From Linanthus parryae (lineage: Eukaryota > Streptophyta > Magnoliopsida > Ericales > Polemoniaceae): 64,000 nt of DNA. The stretch spans positions 138,533,368-138,597,367 of the forward strand of contig JALGPY010000001.1 in the NCBI GenBank assembly GCA_023055425.1, written 5' to 3'. Every line of letters starts with the position of its first letter. Position 1 is the first letter of the stretch. The position numbers and the translations under genes were made by a program. Positions 23,659-36,785 of the stretch are shown here, in pieces. The notes under the pieces were generated by a model. That model was not told the origin of the DNA. It did not search any database and was given only the letters and a program-made list of their open reading frames with translations.

Positions 23659-25541
23659 TTATTATTATTTTTTTAATCAGAAGACAAATTGATTTGTACT
23701 TTTGGGAACAGTAACCAGTTCCGCCATCTGAGGCACGATGTTAGGTTGTTTTATCCACATAAGAAGTTGCACTAAAGTTTTGAAGCACCCGGATTCTAGG
23801 TATTAGGAAACTATTTCAAGTAACAATGTATGGCTGATCTAATAGTGCCCGGTAGTTTTTTTTTCCAGGCAAAGCCTTCCCTTTCGTGCTATAAGACTGT
23901 TCCTTCAATTTGGGTTTACTTTTATTTCCACTTGTACAGAGGTGCTAGAATGTTCGGATGACTTCGAAAAAGAAATTGATGTACACTGTTATTGATTATT
24001 ATTATTCCTTATCCTTTGCAGCTTCTATTTGTAAATAACAAGTGTTTGCGTGATCTGGTTGACATAGAAGCGAGAGTCAAAGAATTGCTGTCTCAGGTGC
24101 CTATTGGAGCTCACATATTTTGTTGTTCATACATATTAGTATCTTTCTCCAATTCTAATATTTTATCTTCTCCTGCAGAGCTCAAAGTCAGCTGATAAAT
24201 ACCAGCCACTTAAAATCTTTCTCGAAGAATATTTGAAGTTTTTAGCCTTATCCAAAGATGATCTCATTTGTCTTTCCAAGAACAAATGTTACATGCTTTT
24301 TACTCTAATCAAATCATTTTTGGCTCATTTTGAAGATTCTCTTTCCTCGTATGAGTATGGAAAACACCTATTCTCGCTCAGTGATTTTTATCAAATACCG
24401 GAGCTTCAGCAACAAATGATCATAAAAATTCTGGGCACTAATCCAAGCTTGGGAAGTGTATCTGGTAATTTTACTTCTTTTTTTCATGATTATTCTCTGA
24501 CATAATATTCCTTTAACTTTTGAAGTCCTTGCCATTCCACTGCATTCCTTTCCCTGTGTGTCAGAAATATCTTCAACAACAGACCTTTGGTGGCCTCTCT
24601 CTCTCTCTCTCTCAGGCATCTAGTAACTATTTTATTTTGTTGTCATTTTTGCAGCATTCAGTAACTTTGTGTGTCAGAGTGAATGGGCGAGGTTGGAGGA
24701 TTGGTATGATCCGGCACATCAAGAGGTTAGTCTGCAATGATTTACTACATGGCGAAGATGTCAGTAAATAAACATGTTCTCATTGCAAGATTACCTAGAG
24801 AGAAACATTCATGATGTACAATATTTAGAGAAGAAACTTGCACGTTTTAATGATCAATGCATATTTCCACTGGGTTATTTCAGATTCCAATAACTCATAT
24901 TTGTTTTCCGATTCTCAAGGATAGAGCAATGAGGGAGAGAATTGTTTATTTCACTAAATCTGATTTTTTTTTCTACTTCTCAAGGGTTTGTGATGTAAAA
25001 TTTTCATTTCCTTCAATTCTTTGATAGTAAAAAGGTTACAGTGATTGGCACCCTTTTCCATTTTTGCTACAGAGATTAGTAAGTTGAGCACTACATTGGT
25101 TCAAGTACGAATTCGTAAACAAAAATCATTCGTGATAAATGGTAGTAAGTTAGAATAGTGAATCACATGTGATCAAAGTCCTTTCATTTGTCTAGAAAAC
25201 CAGATTCATATGTGAGAAATTAACAATTCTCTACTAGTTATTATTGATAGCTCGTTCATTCCTCCTCATGTCAAAGGTGTTGGAGAACCAGTTCCGTAAA
25301 GGCCACACAAACTTTCGATATAAAGAAACCTCCCTTTTCTTTTGGTAAATAAAGAAATGGTATGCATTACCTTATACAATGAGTATTGATTAACTAAGAT
25401 TTTTTCATGCAAAGCTATTTGCACACACTATATTACTGCGAGAGGCATACTTCGTATAAAAGCATAGTCATTTGGTAGGATGCAATTTGTGAAATGATTT
25501 CCCTCGGAGGCAGAGAACTCACATGTCTCCATTTAATGGGA

Positions 25542-25587
<46 letters not shown>

Positions 25588-28500
25588 GGGGGGGGGGTTT
25601 AGGGAAGTTTGAGTTGAATGGAAAGTACATTCTTCAAACCCTTCCCTTCCCAAAATGAAATTATTTAACGGATAAAGTCTAGGTGAACACAAAATCCTAC
25701 AAAAAAAGTTGAACATAAAGTGACGTGGAAGAAAACATTTAAAAAAATCTCACGGTGAAGATTTGAAGAAATTAGAAAGATTAAATATGGGTGAGATATT
25801 TAGGCATTTCCTGATGTGGCAGATGCCACATTCACTTTCTGTTCAAATTTCTGTTCGATTTTTTGTCCTTCTAGCACGGCTCTTATTTTATATTTTCTGT
25901 TGATTTGGTGACTGAAGATGAATATAGTGAATATAGTGGAACTGAAGCTGTTTAATTGTATAGTATTTTTAATTTTTACGTCTCTTTTAAAAGCAACATC
26001 CCACTTAATTACTTTCCAATTCAAAATTAGGATAACAGTTGCTTTGACAATTTCTTTTATTCTGTTGGCAAGTAGAGTGGGAAACAGTCGAGAGAGTGAG
26101 GCTAAGTCCAAAAAATACTTCTGTCTTCAATCCTGCTTCCAAATTTAAAAAGGAAATGAAGCTTTTCATAAGTGCTGCCATGAATTTGGTGTGATCCAAT
26201 CATAGGAATCCACAATTTCTTATGAAGTCCAGTTTGTGTGTCTTCTTCAAACATTAGAGGAAACTTCTCTTCTCTAAAATTTTGCTGTGAACAACTTAAC
26301 CCATGGCAACCACTTTCCTAGTGAATTCTCATTTTCGATTTCCGAAGTACTAATTTTTTCATATATATTTAATAATTATATTGAAATTTTTTCCGACTAA
26401 GGATGAAATCTTTTAGTAAAAAAGGAAAATAGGGTAAAATCTAGCTAACCCATGGCAACCACTTTCCTAGTGAATTCTCATTTTCGATTTCCGAAGTACT
26501 AATTTTTTCATATATATTTAATAATTATATTGAAATTTTTTCCGACTAAGGATGAAATCTTTTAGTAAAAAAGGAAAATAGGGTAAAATCTAGCTACAGT
26601 ACTCTTTGCAAGAGTCACGAGGTTTTCTTTTTTGAACTTTTAACCAATCCATCCCTCAACGCTGAAACTTGTTCACGCTGGCCTAATGCTTCAACTCCTT
26701 GAAACATGGACCTTTAATCGTTGCTATATAAATACAAGTTCAAACTTGTTATAGATTTCATGGGATACATTATTTGTTGTCTTTCCTAGACGTCAAGTGT
26801 ATCTTTAGGATTCAGTATTGGTTTTGGTTTCCCATTTACTATTGAGATATCAACTTTGAAACTATGTTAAGTGTTTCGATGTGTCACAATCCTGAAAGAA
26901 AACTTCAAAGCTCTGCCGAGCCTACTAATAGTTTGAATATGCTACTGTGGTGCTTATACTTGATATCCCAGAAAGCACCTCCCTTGCATGTTCGTTGATT
27001 GTTTTGTGAATCTACAATGTTTTACCTACTTGGAAACTTCCTGAAGCTGCTGCGCCTTGTATGAAGCGCAGAAGTGAAATGTAGACATAAACGTGTTCGG
27101 ATTGACAATCATTCTATTTTGCAGCTTACATCCATAAGGCGCGTGTATTTACCTCAGCTTTTCAAAGCATATGAGAGAGTCTGCGGCTTGTGGTCCAAGG
27201 TGCTAATATAATCCAGTTATATCTTTCTCCTTATTGAATGCAGCTTGTCCTTTTGTGGTTGCCTTCACATTTTTGTAATTTTCTTTTGCAGCATCCAAAG
27301 TCAAGGGCTAAGTACTTGCCTGTCAAAATCTTTCTACTTGAATATTGTAAATTTTTGACATTGTCCAGAGATGAAATTGTTGGGCTCTCCAAGGGCGAGT
27401 GCTATGTTTTCATGATGATAATAAAAAACCAGCTTTGGCAACAACTACTGCCAACTGGAAGCCAGTCTCAGATACCTGAACTTCAGGATGAACTGGATAT
27501 AAGAGTTGAGTTTGTGAAACCACGTTTGGGGCGTGAACCTGGTAAGTTACCTGGATTAGTTTCAAAGTTCGCCAACATTATTCTTTTGAGTGCTGACAAA
27601 GGTTGATTGACTTGATTCAGAAATTTTGGCGAGGGTGGTTATTTTACTTGATAAAGATCATATTTCCTGATGTATATATTTGCTTAACACAGACTAATTC
27701 AAGGATTCTTTATCTTTGGTCTCATGTAATGCATACTATCAGAACTATTGAGTTTGTAAAGAATGTAAACAACTTGTTCACTTTTCTTTCTTCAGAAACT
27801 GAAATATTTTGAAAATTATGTCACAAAACTGGATATAATTTCTTACTCGTATCATCCTTACACGATAACTACACGGCTAGATACCACCTGTTGAGTAGTA
27901 GATTATTCCCTGTTCCACACATACATATACACATACTAAAAAGCAAATTTAAAATTCGGTGGAAGGGGGGAGCAAGGTTATAACTTCCCCTGTTCCTTAA
28001 CTGGATCCATGAATGAGTATGTTGGTTCCCAGCATATATCCCCTTGTGATACCTGCTGAGAGTTCTCCAGATGTATGTGTGAGAGGGTCGAAGTAATGAA
28101 CTAGTGATACTGGGTAACTTAATTGCTTTTCCACAACTGAACTTGTTCAACTTTTCCGTTTTATTTCTGGTCGATCGCCCGTTTCAGTCAGTTGTACTGG
28201 AAGTCTGGAAAACACTATAAATTTGGCATAGAAGGATCATAGATATTTATTCCTGATGGTAAGAGATAATATGGTTTGTTTTCAGTTTCCTGACAAATGC
28301 TATTCCTGATCTCTGTCTCTCTTTGGGAGAGTGGGATTTTATAATGAAGCGTTGTTACTTTATTGTCTTTCTTGCAGGAACAAATGATCCCTTACATGAG
28401 ATTCAGACGGAGTGGGTTGTTCGGGCACATCAAGAGGTAATATTTGTCTGTTTTTCATGTAGATTACATGCAAAACTGTTCGCTTCTTTCTTTTCTTGCA

Positions 28501-31500
28501 TTGAATCATATTAGCTGTATATCTTGAGTCTGATGGGAATTTTTTTTTAAGGGTTTAGGGTCTGGTTTTTAGGGTTTCGAAAACCAAGAATAACCAAGGA
28601 ATGAGTTGACCAGGTGCCCGGGTAAAAGAAACCCAGGTGCCGCTGCAATTTCCCTCGAATGATGAACTGACACGTGATCAATTGTCACAAAAATCCATTA
28701 TTGCAAAATACATCCGGTCCACTGGTTTGGTCTCCAGGACACTAGTTATGACTGCCGATATCAATATTAAATTATTGAAAACATATCCGGTGCTGTGGTT
28801 GCAATACCTGGCGGTCCTGGCCGTCGTTTTGGATTCAAACCAAAAAGGATACACAACCATCCAAACAACCTGGTTTTAGAATGAAAACTCTTAAAACCAG
28901 GTTGTCCAAAGTAGCCCTTTCTTTTACGATTTACATGTTCTGAACCCTGACGTGTAATGTGTTTGGTTCTCAAGGTTAATTGCGCGAGCATTATGTCGTA
29001 TGAATGCATTTAGTTTTTATCCAAGTTATAAGAGTCAATCATATCTCAAGTTTAAGAAAAAGACCTTTAAGTTATGTCCTTGAGTAGAGTTCACCCTTAA
29101 AGCCTTAAGTAGGATAGCCTCGTCTATCTCTCAAAGGTACATCTTTATCAACGTTATTTATAAGTTTCAACATTCATTTTGACAATACCTATTTATGAAG
29201 AGGAAAAAAGTATCACAGCTGTGAAAGGAAACCAATTGAAATTGTATGAATACCTTCTTTAAGAAAAGTGAAGGACATTGATGGGAAACCGCGAGTATCC
29301 TTAAACCCCTTGATGGAAAACCCCGAGTATCCATTAACCGAATGTAACAAATTAAAGTCTTCCCATTGGTTTGGTTCGAAGCAATAACAAAGTTGTCTCA
29401 GACCTACAAAAAGATACATCTGTAGTAGAACACACTTGAGAACTACTGCGCTGGAGAAGAACGGTTATAACTCAAATCCCCAAACCCACTCCACATCTTA
29501 CTGAAAACTGTCCTTGGAGCACCGATCCACGCTTCTAGACGGTGAACAGTGGCTCCCCCCTGAGGCAAATTAGGTGATTAAGTTAACATGTAATTTCACC
29601 GAAAGAAACAGTTTCCACCAGTTTAGATGTATGTTCTTGCATGTTTACATCGGTTGATTGCATTTAGATAATAGCGAAAATGAATGAAACTATAGGTTGG
29701 AGGCTAGGAGCTATGAGAATTGAGAAGTAACGATAGAATGTAAGTGCTCTAGAACAGGCAGGGGAAAGATAGAGCATCGGAGTATGTGACGATGATAACT
29801 CCTTCTGTCCCTCAAAGGCTGTCCATCTTTCCATTTTGGTTCTCAAAATGGTTGTCCTTAAAATTTGATTGTTCTCAAAATGAACAACCTTTGTGGCACG
29901 GAGGGAGTAAAAAATTGCATTGGAGGATATGACGATTAGTGGAAAAGAGGTGCAAAGAGGGATCATTTTATCCATTCCGGGTCAATTATACATTCAGATA
30001 GAGGATCAGCAAGAAAACGATGACCCTCATTTTCAGAAAGAAGAGACGAGTTGATGAGGCATTAACGTTAAGTATGATTTCATAACATACAATCATGCTA
30101 AATTTTTATGACTATCTCTTATTCACCTGAGTGTATTAGAATTGCTAGAGGGAACCTAGTTGTGGTGTAATAAAAACTGTCTTTCTGTTTGATCCAAAAT
30201 TTGGGGACTCAATGCATCACAACTTGAGCGAAGGCGTTTGTCCCAGTGGTTAAAGGGAGTGCCCCGCCAGCTCATCGGCTCGAGTTCGAGCCACATCCCC
30301 CTCCCCCCATAGTTAGATAATATATATGTATTCCTTTCCTTACCAATGTCCAAAAAAAAAATGCATCACAACTTTTGCATAGTAGAGGGAGATGAATCAG
30401 TTTTCAAAAAGAAACTATTTGGTCAATTTCATACATGTGCAACTCTTTAGTCTCTGACGACAATAGTAAAAAATTGTCATATACGATACAGTATTAGCAA
30501 AATAGAGAAAGAATTGAATAGTGTATCATCTTGGCCTTGAAGCTCCAACCAATGTCTAAACCAACACCGACAAAACCAAAGGTCCATATTTCATCTCTTC
30601 TTCGCCCTACTATCATAGTTGTCAAAGTTTGATACGTATCTTGTATCGATAATAGGATTTCACATATCGTGTATCATATGGTATCGTGTATCGTAAAGAT
30701 ATGGACGGCCATCTTAAAACCACTTAAGAAATTATACCGACCCTTATACTGAAGAATTTATGTATTGTAACTAACATTTACTCTCATAAGTTGGGCAGGT
30801 TGCTAAAAACAGGTGAGCATATTGTTTTACACTAATTTTCTTGATGTAATCTAAGTTCTTACTTGGATATGGATTGTAATTAACATTTACTCTCGTAGTC
30901 TCATATATTGGTCACGTAGATAACAAAACAAGTAATATCATGCTATGTATAACAATTATTACTACTTTTATAAAATTGGAATACTAGAATTAGCGATCTC
31001 TAATCAGTGTTGCTCCCCAAGAGGCCTAGACTAACACGATAGTATTCCACCCACAACTACACGATAGCGATCCACTTATGTATGGTAAATAGAACAATTA
31101 GTCTTCTATCCGGTATCTTCTTCAGTCTTTTTTCTCTTAGGACTAATCAAGTACAAAGAATTCAAAATAGTGAGGTTGATGACCTGGAGAAGGACAATCT
31201 AGCAAAATCTTCGTATAGCCCACGATATATGATATTAATCGGATTGGCGAATCCAACTCGGTACAGTTCGGTACATATTCATTAGCGATACAACCATCGA
31301 TACGTAACGTTTATGGACTGTATCGTATCGTTCGCCGGTACGTATCGAGTGTCGATCGATAGTGACAATAGAGCCATATCTTTCTAGGTAATGGAAGATC
31401 TACCAAAAAGCCAGTACCAGCCAGGATATCTTTTCTGTACATTTTAGCTCTGTTGTCAGTATCGATCGATACTCGATACGTATCGACGATTTTGATCGGA

Positions 31501-34500
31501 TACGTATTCTGTATCCCACGATATGTTTGGGACTTGAATGGAGTCGGGTTGAACCTGATTGCTAGCAAACTTCATATATTGTGGATAATGTGAAGATTTT
31601 GCTAGATTGTCCTATTCTCCAGGTCATCAACCTCGCTATGTTGAATTCTTTGTACTTGATTAGTCCTTGAGAGAGAGAAGACTGAAGAAGAAAAAAGGCT
31701 AATTGTTCTATTTACCATACATAAGTGGGTTACTATCGTGTAGTAGTGGGTGGAATACTATCGTGTTTAGTCTTGGGGAGTGGGACTATTAGAGATTGCT
31801 AATTTTAGTATTCCATTTCTATAATAGTAGTAATAATTGTTATACATAGCATGTTATTACTTCTTGTTAGCTACCTGACCAACATATGAGACTACGAGAG
31901 TAATGTTAATTACAATCCATATCCGAGTGAAAACTTTAGCTACATCAAGTAAATGAGTGTAAAACAATATGCTTACCTGTTGTTAGCAACCTGACCAACT
32001 TGTGAGAGTAAATGTTAGTTACAATCCATAAATTCTTCAGTATAAGGGTCGTATAATTTTTTAAAGTTATTTTAAGATGGGAGTTTGTATCGTTACGATA
32101 CACGACATGTGAAATTCTACTCAACGATACACGATGCGTATCAAGCTTTGACAACTATGCATTTAGCACCTCCAAAATCCATATTGCGCCTAAACATGTG
32201 TTTTGGTGCTTCACACTGATAATGTTATCCATAGGGAAAAAGCAGGAAAAATGTGATGGAGTGCAATAGAGGTGATTTATTACCCAAAATCCCGTCAGGG
32301 CTGAATATATATAACTGGTGTGAGCTTCATAATGAGATAAATGTATTGGGTAAGGAAAAATAAACTAAACAAAATGAGTCGCAAGGGAGATAATCATTTG
32401 ATATTGTTTAGTCGTGTGAAAGGTAGGCCAAGTATGAGTCACTCGATCCAAGCTGTAGTTGCTAAACAAGCCAGGGGAGATGAAGGAATGCTTTTCTCAG
32501 AGAAATTGGAATTTGTTTTTGTCAAATAAATTGTAGAGTACATGGCTTCAGAAGACAAGGAAGATCAAGTTGGGGAAATGTTTGTTGAGATTATTTTACC
32601 ATCTTAAAAGAGTTATGCAATTAAAAGTGTGGTTCTATTCCGGAAATAACATGGCGTAATCCCCTACAGAATAAATTTTCTACTGTCTGGTTTTTTCTTT
32701 CTTTCAAGACTACATGCATGTATAGGATTTATTGGTTGTTGAGTCTCCATGCATGGTCTCAGATTTCATTCTTATACGGGGCATATTGGTTATAGTGGTA
32801 TTCAACTTTTATTAATTTTGACATTGCCTTGCGCAAGCGCTGTAAGCCTGTTACTACAAGTAATCATGAGTTGAGCAGCTCTTACTGATGCTTTTCACAT
32901 TCCCTATGCAGCTTGAATTCATGAGGAATGTGTATTCAGCTAAGTTGGACAAAATATACAAGGAGGTCTTTGAGTTGTGCTTTCAGGTGCTTCACCTAAC
33001 TCAAATTTCTTTCTTATGAACGTTGATTGCAGTATTCCTTGTGTTGATGGTTGTTTTCTCCTGCAGAACCCACTGTCTGAAAGTAAGTCTAATCACTCTA
33101 CTAGAGCTGCTGTTGAAAATGCTTTGGGCTTCTTGGCACTGCCTAGAGCTAATATTTATGATTTCTCTGAGGAAATGTTCAATGATAACATGAGGCTGGT
33201 CAAAGAAATTGTGCTTGTACTGTTTGGAGAAGATCAGTGTGCGGAGTTACAGTCTCCGTGCCGCCAGTCTAAGCGATTGATGAACAGTCATGGAAAAGCA
33301 AAGCGTAATGCTAACATGAGACTTTTTAAAGCTATTGTGCTCCCGCAGAGTGGGAAACTACCGCCTAATTTCATTTCTAAAGGAAACCCGAGCTTGAGAA
33401 ATGAAGGTGATAATTATCTTATTCCACCGAAGGGTTCTTTCACATTACTTCGTCGTTTAAACACTAGTGAGCTATCTGTAACATGCGATTCGTTTCTAGT
33501 GTAATTGTTTCCTCTGTTAGTATATCAGCTAATAGTTATTTCATTCTGTTTTCCGCAGCATCAATGGACTCGTCACGGTTGATTCAGTTTGAGAGGTTCA
33601 CTAATTTGAACGATCGATTATTTGAAGAGGTCTTCTCCCTGGTCTTTTACTGTTACATACGTATACATTTCTCCATTTTAAAGTTATTTTTCTACATTAT
33701 ATGAATGAAGTATGCTTCTTCATGTTAACCACTCAAATTTGTGGACTCCCACCTCCACGGATAAAAGATACGTTTAACCCCTCAGGTTTGACAGAAAGAC
33801 ACTGTCACCCCGTTAGTTTGCTAAACTCCAGGACCGTTAGGCCATCTCTAACTGAAGCTCACCCCATCCCGTTCACCTTCACCTCAGGGACTCACTTTTC
33901 CCTCCTTCACCTTCACCTCCCTTTCCCCTTCATCCCATTATTTATTAAGAATTAAAATAATAATATAAAATTAAATAAATAAATATATAATTTATAGAAA
34001 GTAGAATTTCATTGATCATGTTTAGAGAAAATTTTGGTGCACGACTAGTTGGGAAAATAATTGAAACAATAATACGAAAATTTATGATTTTGGTATACGA
34101 ATATTTACCTGTTTCATTATGAACTAATGGATTATTCATGTTTATAATTTGAGTAAAGTGTTTTCTTATTATTCCACTTAATCAAACTGCGAAATAAATT
34201 TTATATATGTTTTAACTTATTTAAGCTAAATTATTGAATAATAATAAAAATATTAGATCTCATTAAAGTTTTGCACAAAAATATTTTGCGAAGGTTAAGC
34301 ATTAATTGAATTTCCAAATATGAAATAATCATATATTAAATTCAATTATTATTCAATATTTTCATTAAATATTTTTATTTTGTTTAAAATACAACCAACG
34401 ATAATTAACATTCTTTAACATAATTAAAACTACCTAAAACACACACTTATAGCCATCCCCACGAGGGATAGCCTAAGCGGTTTTCCCCTTCTCCTTCATT

Positions 34501-35781
34501 GGTTGGAGACCACAACACCCATCACCTCCCCTTCCCCACCCCTTCCATGATTGAAGATGCCCCTACTTCCCTGGTCATGTCTTTCTATACTCTAAAATGG
34601 TAAATTGGTCCCAAGAACTACCAGTGACGGACCCCCACCCCCTAGACTAACCGTGTCACAATTAGGGAGTGCATGCGTCCTGAAATTCGCACACTGAAGG
34701 TGTGAAAGTGCCATTTCCCCAACTGGAAGGGGTGAAAGTGTCTTTTACCCCTGAAAACTTTCATTAAGTCTTTCATCATCTGACAGCTAGTATTCTAGAA
34801 AACAAGTATTGCAAACAAAACTCTACAGCAGATTCAATTTTATCTATTATGATTGCAGGTAACTATTTACCATTTGGTGAATTTATGTTTACGGTATCAA
34901 GTCAGATGTGTGGCTGAGCCGACAGGTTAAAATTTAATGTGGCTTCTGTTCAAGGGGAAACCAATATCAACCTGCACATTAGTTTGGCCAAATTTCTGTC
35001 GAACATGTTTTAAGAAACACATTATTTTATCTTTCCCAAGTTCAACCTTAACCTCGTCTGAAGTCCCTAACTGTTTTTAATTCCATATGTTCACTAGAAA
35101 TTGAGGGAATCATCTATCGAGTAAATAAATACCTGATGGGTTTGTCCTGTGTATCCAGTTTCATACATATGTAAGCTGCTCTCGTGCTTGACTAATAATT
35201 AACGCCCAAACTACTGCACCATTTAGCATTCCTAAAGTGAAAGCACTACTGCCTACTGCCTGAGCTTTGCTAGTCTACATTTTATTTCCGTTATATTCAG
35301 TGCCATATGTATCTTGTTAATACTATCCCAAGAAATCATACCCGCTGAATAAAGGAGTTTTATTTGCAGCTGCAACTGATGAGGAAGAAGTATATGCCTG
35401 TGCTACTTAGAACATACTTCATACTTACTCGACTGGTGCGTTTCCCCCAGTTTGTATAGATTGTGCTTCTATTATTGATTGATTATACCCGTGTGATTCC
35501 CCTTTCTCATGATAATATGTGATCTGTGTGTGCAGGATGCAAAATCTGGAAAACATGAGGTTGCGAGGTACGGCTTAGCCGGATGTTTCATGTTCTTGGA
35601 GATGCCCAGATGCTTATTCGCTGTTATAACGAGGGATTACTATGAACAGCGCGTGGAGGAAGTCAAATCAGTTGTAGCTTGGTGCACCACTCGTCGGGTT
35701 CCTGCAGATTATTACCCCATCATTGAGCAGTCCAGTTTTGGATACCGCGAGGTTAAGCGAAATCTTGATCAAGTAAATTGA
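22086..35781 (+). CDS. Multi-exon gene, 623-aa protein of four tandem MED15-like modules
   Basis: Coding exons, set by splice sites and phase: 22086-22212, 23050-23120, 24022-24096, 24179-24464, 24655-24725, 27125-27199, 27292-27541, 28378-28436, 32912-32986, 33067-33466, 33559-33629, 35370-35435 and 35536-35781. They total 1872 nt with one open frame. After a 42-residue start come four cassettes of three exons (about residues 43-186, 187-318, 319-496 and 497-623), each entered and left in phase 1. A cassette has a W...AHQE segment, a YLPQLFKAYERV-type helix and a helix pair such as PVKIFLLEYCKFLTLSRDE. This recalls, from memory, the conserved helical module of plant Mediator subunit MED15; no Gln-rich or KIX region is seen. 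The second exon uses a GC donor (GAG/GCATAG). The donor of the 400-nt exon (ACTA/GTGAGC) is the least certain. Function and nuclear location are inferred. Confidence 0.6.
23558..23662. repeat. TTTA microsatellite, about 26 units
   Basis: An almost perfect tetranucleotide run of about 105 bp in the intron after exon 23050-23120. It ends in ATT repeats. Confidence 0.95.
25544..25597. repeat. Poly-T run followed by poly-G
   Basis: About 43 T are followed by about ten G within a 2.4-kb intron of the cassette gene. The T run could be the tail of a minus-strand retroposon, but no body or duplication was identified. Confidence 0.85.
26297..26594. repeat. Perfect 149-bp tandem duplication
   Basis: The unit beginning taacccatggcaaccacttt at 26297 is repeated from 26446 without any difference that I can see. 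It lies in the intron before the exon at 27125. Identity of the two units indicates a recent event. Confidence 0.9.
29798..29908. mobile_element. Stowaway-type MITE
   Basis: The ends are actccttctgtccc and ggcacggagggagt, close to the Stowaway terminal motif CTCCCTCCGTCCC, with TA next to both ends. At about 110 bp it is short and encodes nothing. It lies in the 4.5-kb intron between exons 28378-28436 and 32912-32986. Confidence 0.7.
30226..30359 (+). mobile_element. tRNA-derived SINE with 15-bp target-site duplication
   Basis: This 134-bp element has a box A-like stretch (gtcccagtggttaaaggga), a box B-like stretch (gctcgagttcgagcc) and a short A tail at about 30352-30359. It is flanked by a perfect direct repeat, AATGCATCACAACTT, at 30211-30225 and 30360-30374. 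The RNA polymerase III promoter boxes and the duplication identify it as a SINE mobilised by a LINE. It lies in the sense orientation in the large intron of the cassette gene. Confidence 0.85.
30614..32159. mobile_element. Foldback element with arms of about 600 bp
   Basis: The left arm (30614 to about 31220) and right arm (about 31590-32159) are inverted copies. The left end reads catagttgtcaaagtttgat and the right end is its complement with few changes, while the inner arm ends around gattttgctagattgtcct pair with the text near 31185. The unique centre of about 370 bp is full of GATACG/CGTATC phrases. No protein is encoded, and I could not define a target-site duplication. The whole lies within the large intron of the cassette gene, so the pre-mRNA could form a very long hairpin. 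Confidence 0.8.
33757..34757. mobile_element. F1 MITE-like repeat split by an inserted MITE
   Basis: The left part (33757 to about 33837) carries aaagacactgtcaccccgtt. The right part (about 34566-34757) carries gtgtcacaattagggagtgc and ends ggggtgaaagtgtctttt, the F1 signature. The two are separated by an unrelated AT-rich element at 33838-34563. The copy lies in the intron before the exon at 35370. Confidence 0.5.
33838..34563. mobile_element. AT-rich MITE-like element nested in F1
   Basis: The ends read ggccatctctaactgaag and attgaagatgcccc, an imperfect inverted pair of the common plant 'GGGCATCTCCAAC' type. The subterminal regions are C-rich and the core is very AT-rich. About 725 bp, noncoding. 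The duplication at its ends was not resolved. Confidence 0.45.
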
Positions 35782-36785
35782 AGATGATGATATTTGATGT
35801 ACATGGTAGTAATGTTGAAGCAAATGTACTGCTACCAATTCTTGTAAATCCCGACCTTTCTCTGGTAGTCGTACCTTTAAAATCTCGTATATATACAGTA
35901 AATTGAAATATGCTGCTCAGTGCATAGATTGAGCTAATATGTTTCTGCCGCAACAAGACCTCATCATTGTACCTTGATGCTGCCCATAAGATCATGAAAT
36001 ATTCGAAGATCACTCCTGGTTGGTGATCGTATTTCTCCAGGTTATCTATTATTGAATCGAAGACACTATGATAGTGATAAGGCAGGTATCGAAAAGTATA
36101 TTAGAAATTTCCGATGTATTTATATTAGAGGGTATTTTTTACTATCTGAGAAGTTCTCTAATTTCATGAACTTCTAAGACATAGGTCCTGTTTGGAAACT
36201 CATATTATGGGTTTAATTGATAATACAAAACCTACCTCTCTTTGGTGATTATTACTGATTTTATCAAAACCTGATGCCCGTTTATTGAAAACATGGCACT
36301 TTTTCTAGCTTCAAAACCGGTGGCCCAGTTCTGAAAGATAAGTACACATTCTTAAAAAAAATTAAAGAATCCCACATGCGGACTACAAGTTGGAAACTAC
36401 TTTTTAAAAAATTAGCAACATTGTTGCTTTTTTATTGAAGATCTTTTTGTGGTGTCGTGGTGTGAAGTAATTGTAAAGAAAAGGATTGCGAAGTGTTTGA
36501 AGTAGGATACAAATAATGATACACAAAGAGGACCCGAACTCTCTAATTATATCCTATACTTATTGGTTTAAGGTAATAAAAACAATGGTCCGACATTGAC
36601 GTGTTAACTACACTGATAACTCTTAAAAAAATGATCGTGTGGCTCAAGGGACTGGACACTTCTCTTGGGATGGAGTCCCCCATAGATGGAATCTCTAGAT
36701 TTTTGGAGCTAATTTCATTTCTTTTAGTTTCATTCATTACAAGTTTGTTCCTCCCAACGAATCAAAAACTTGTTATCTGCGCGCA

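Noticed and set aside
25433..25716. Lys/Pro-rich minus-strand open frames
   Set aside because: They come from the poly-T and poly-G runs.
30226..30359. Possible tRNA gene from box A and box B-like text
   Set aside because: No acceptor stem or anticodon arm can be drawn, and the A tail and duplication show a SINE.
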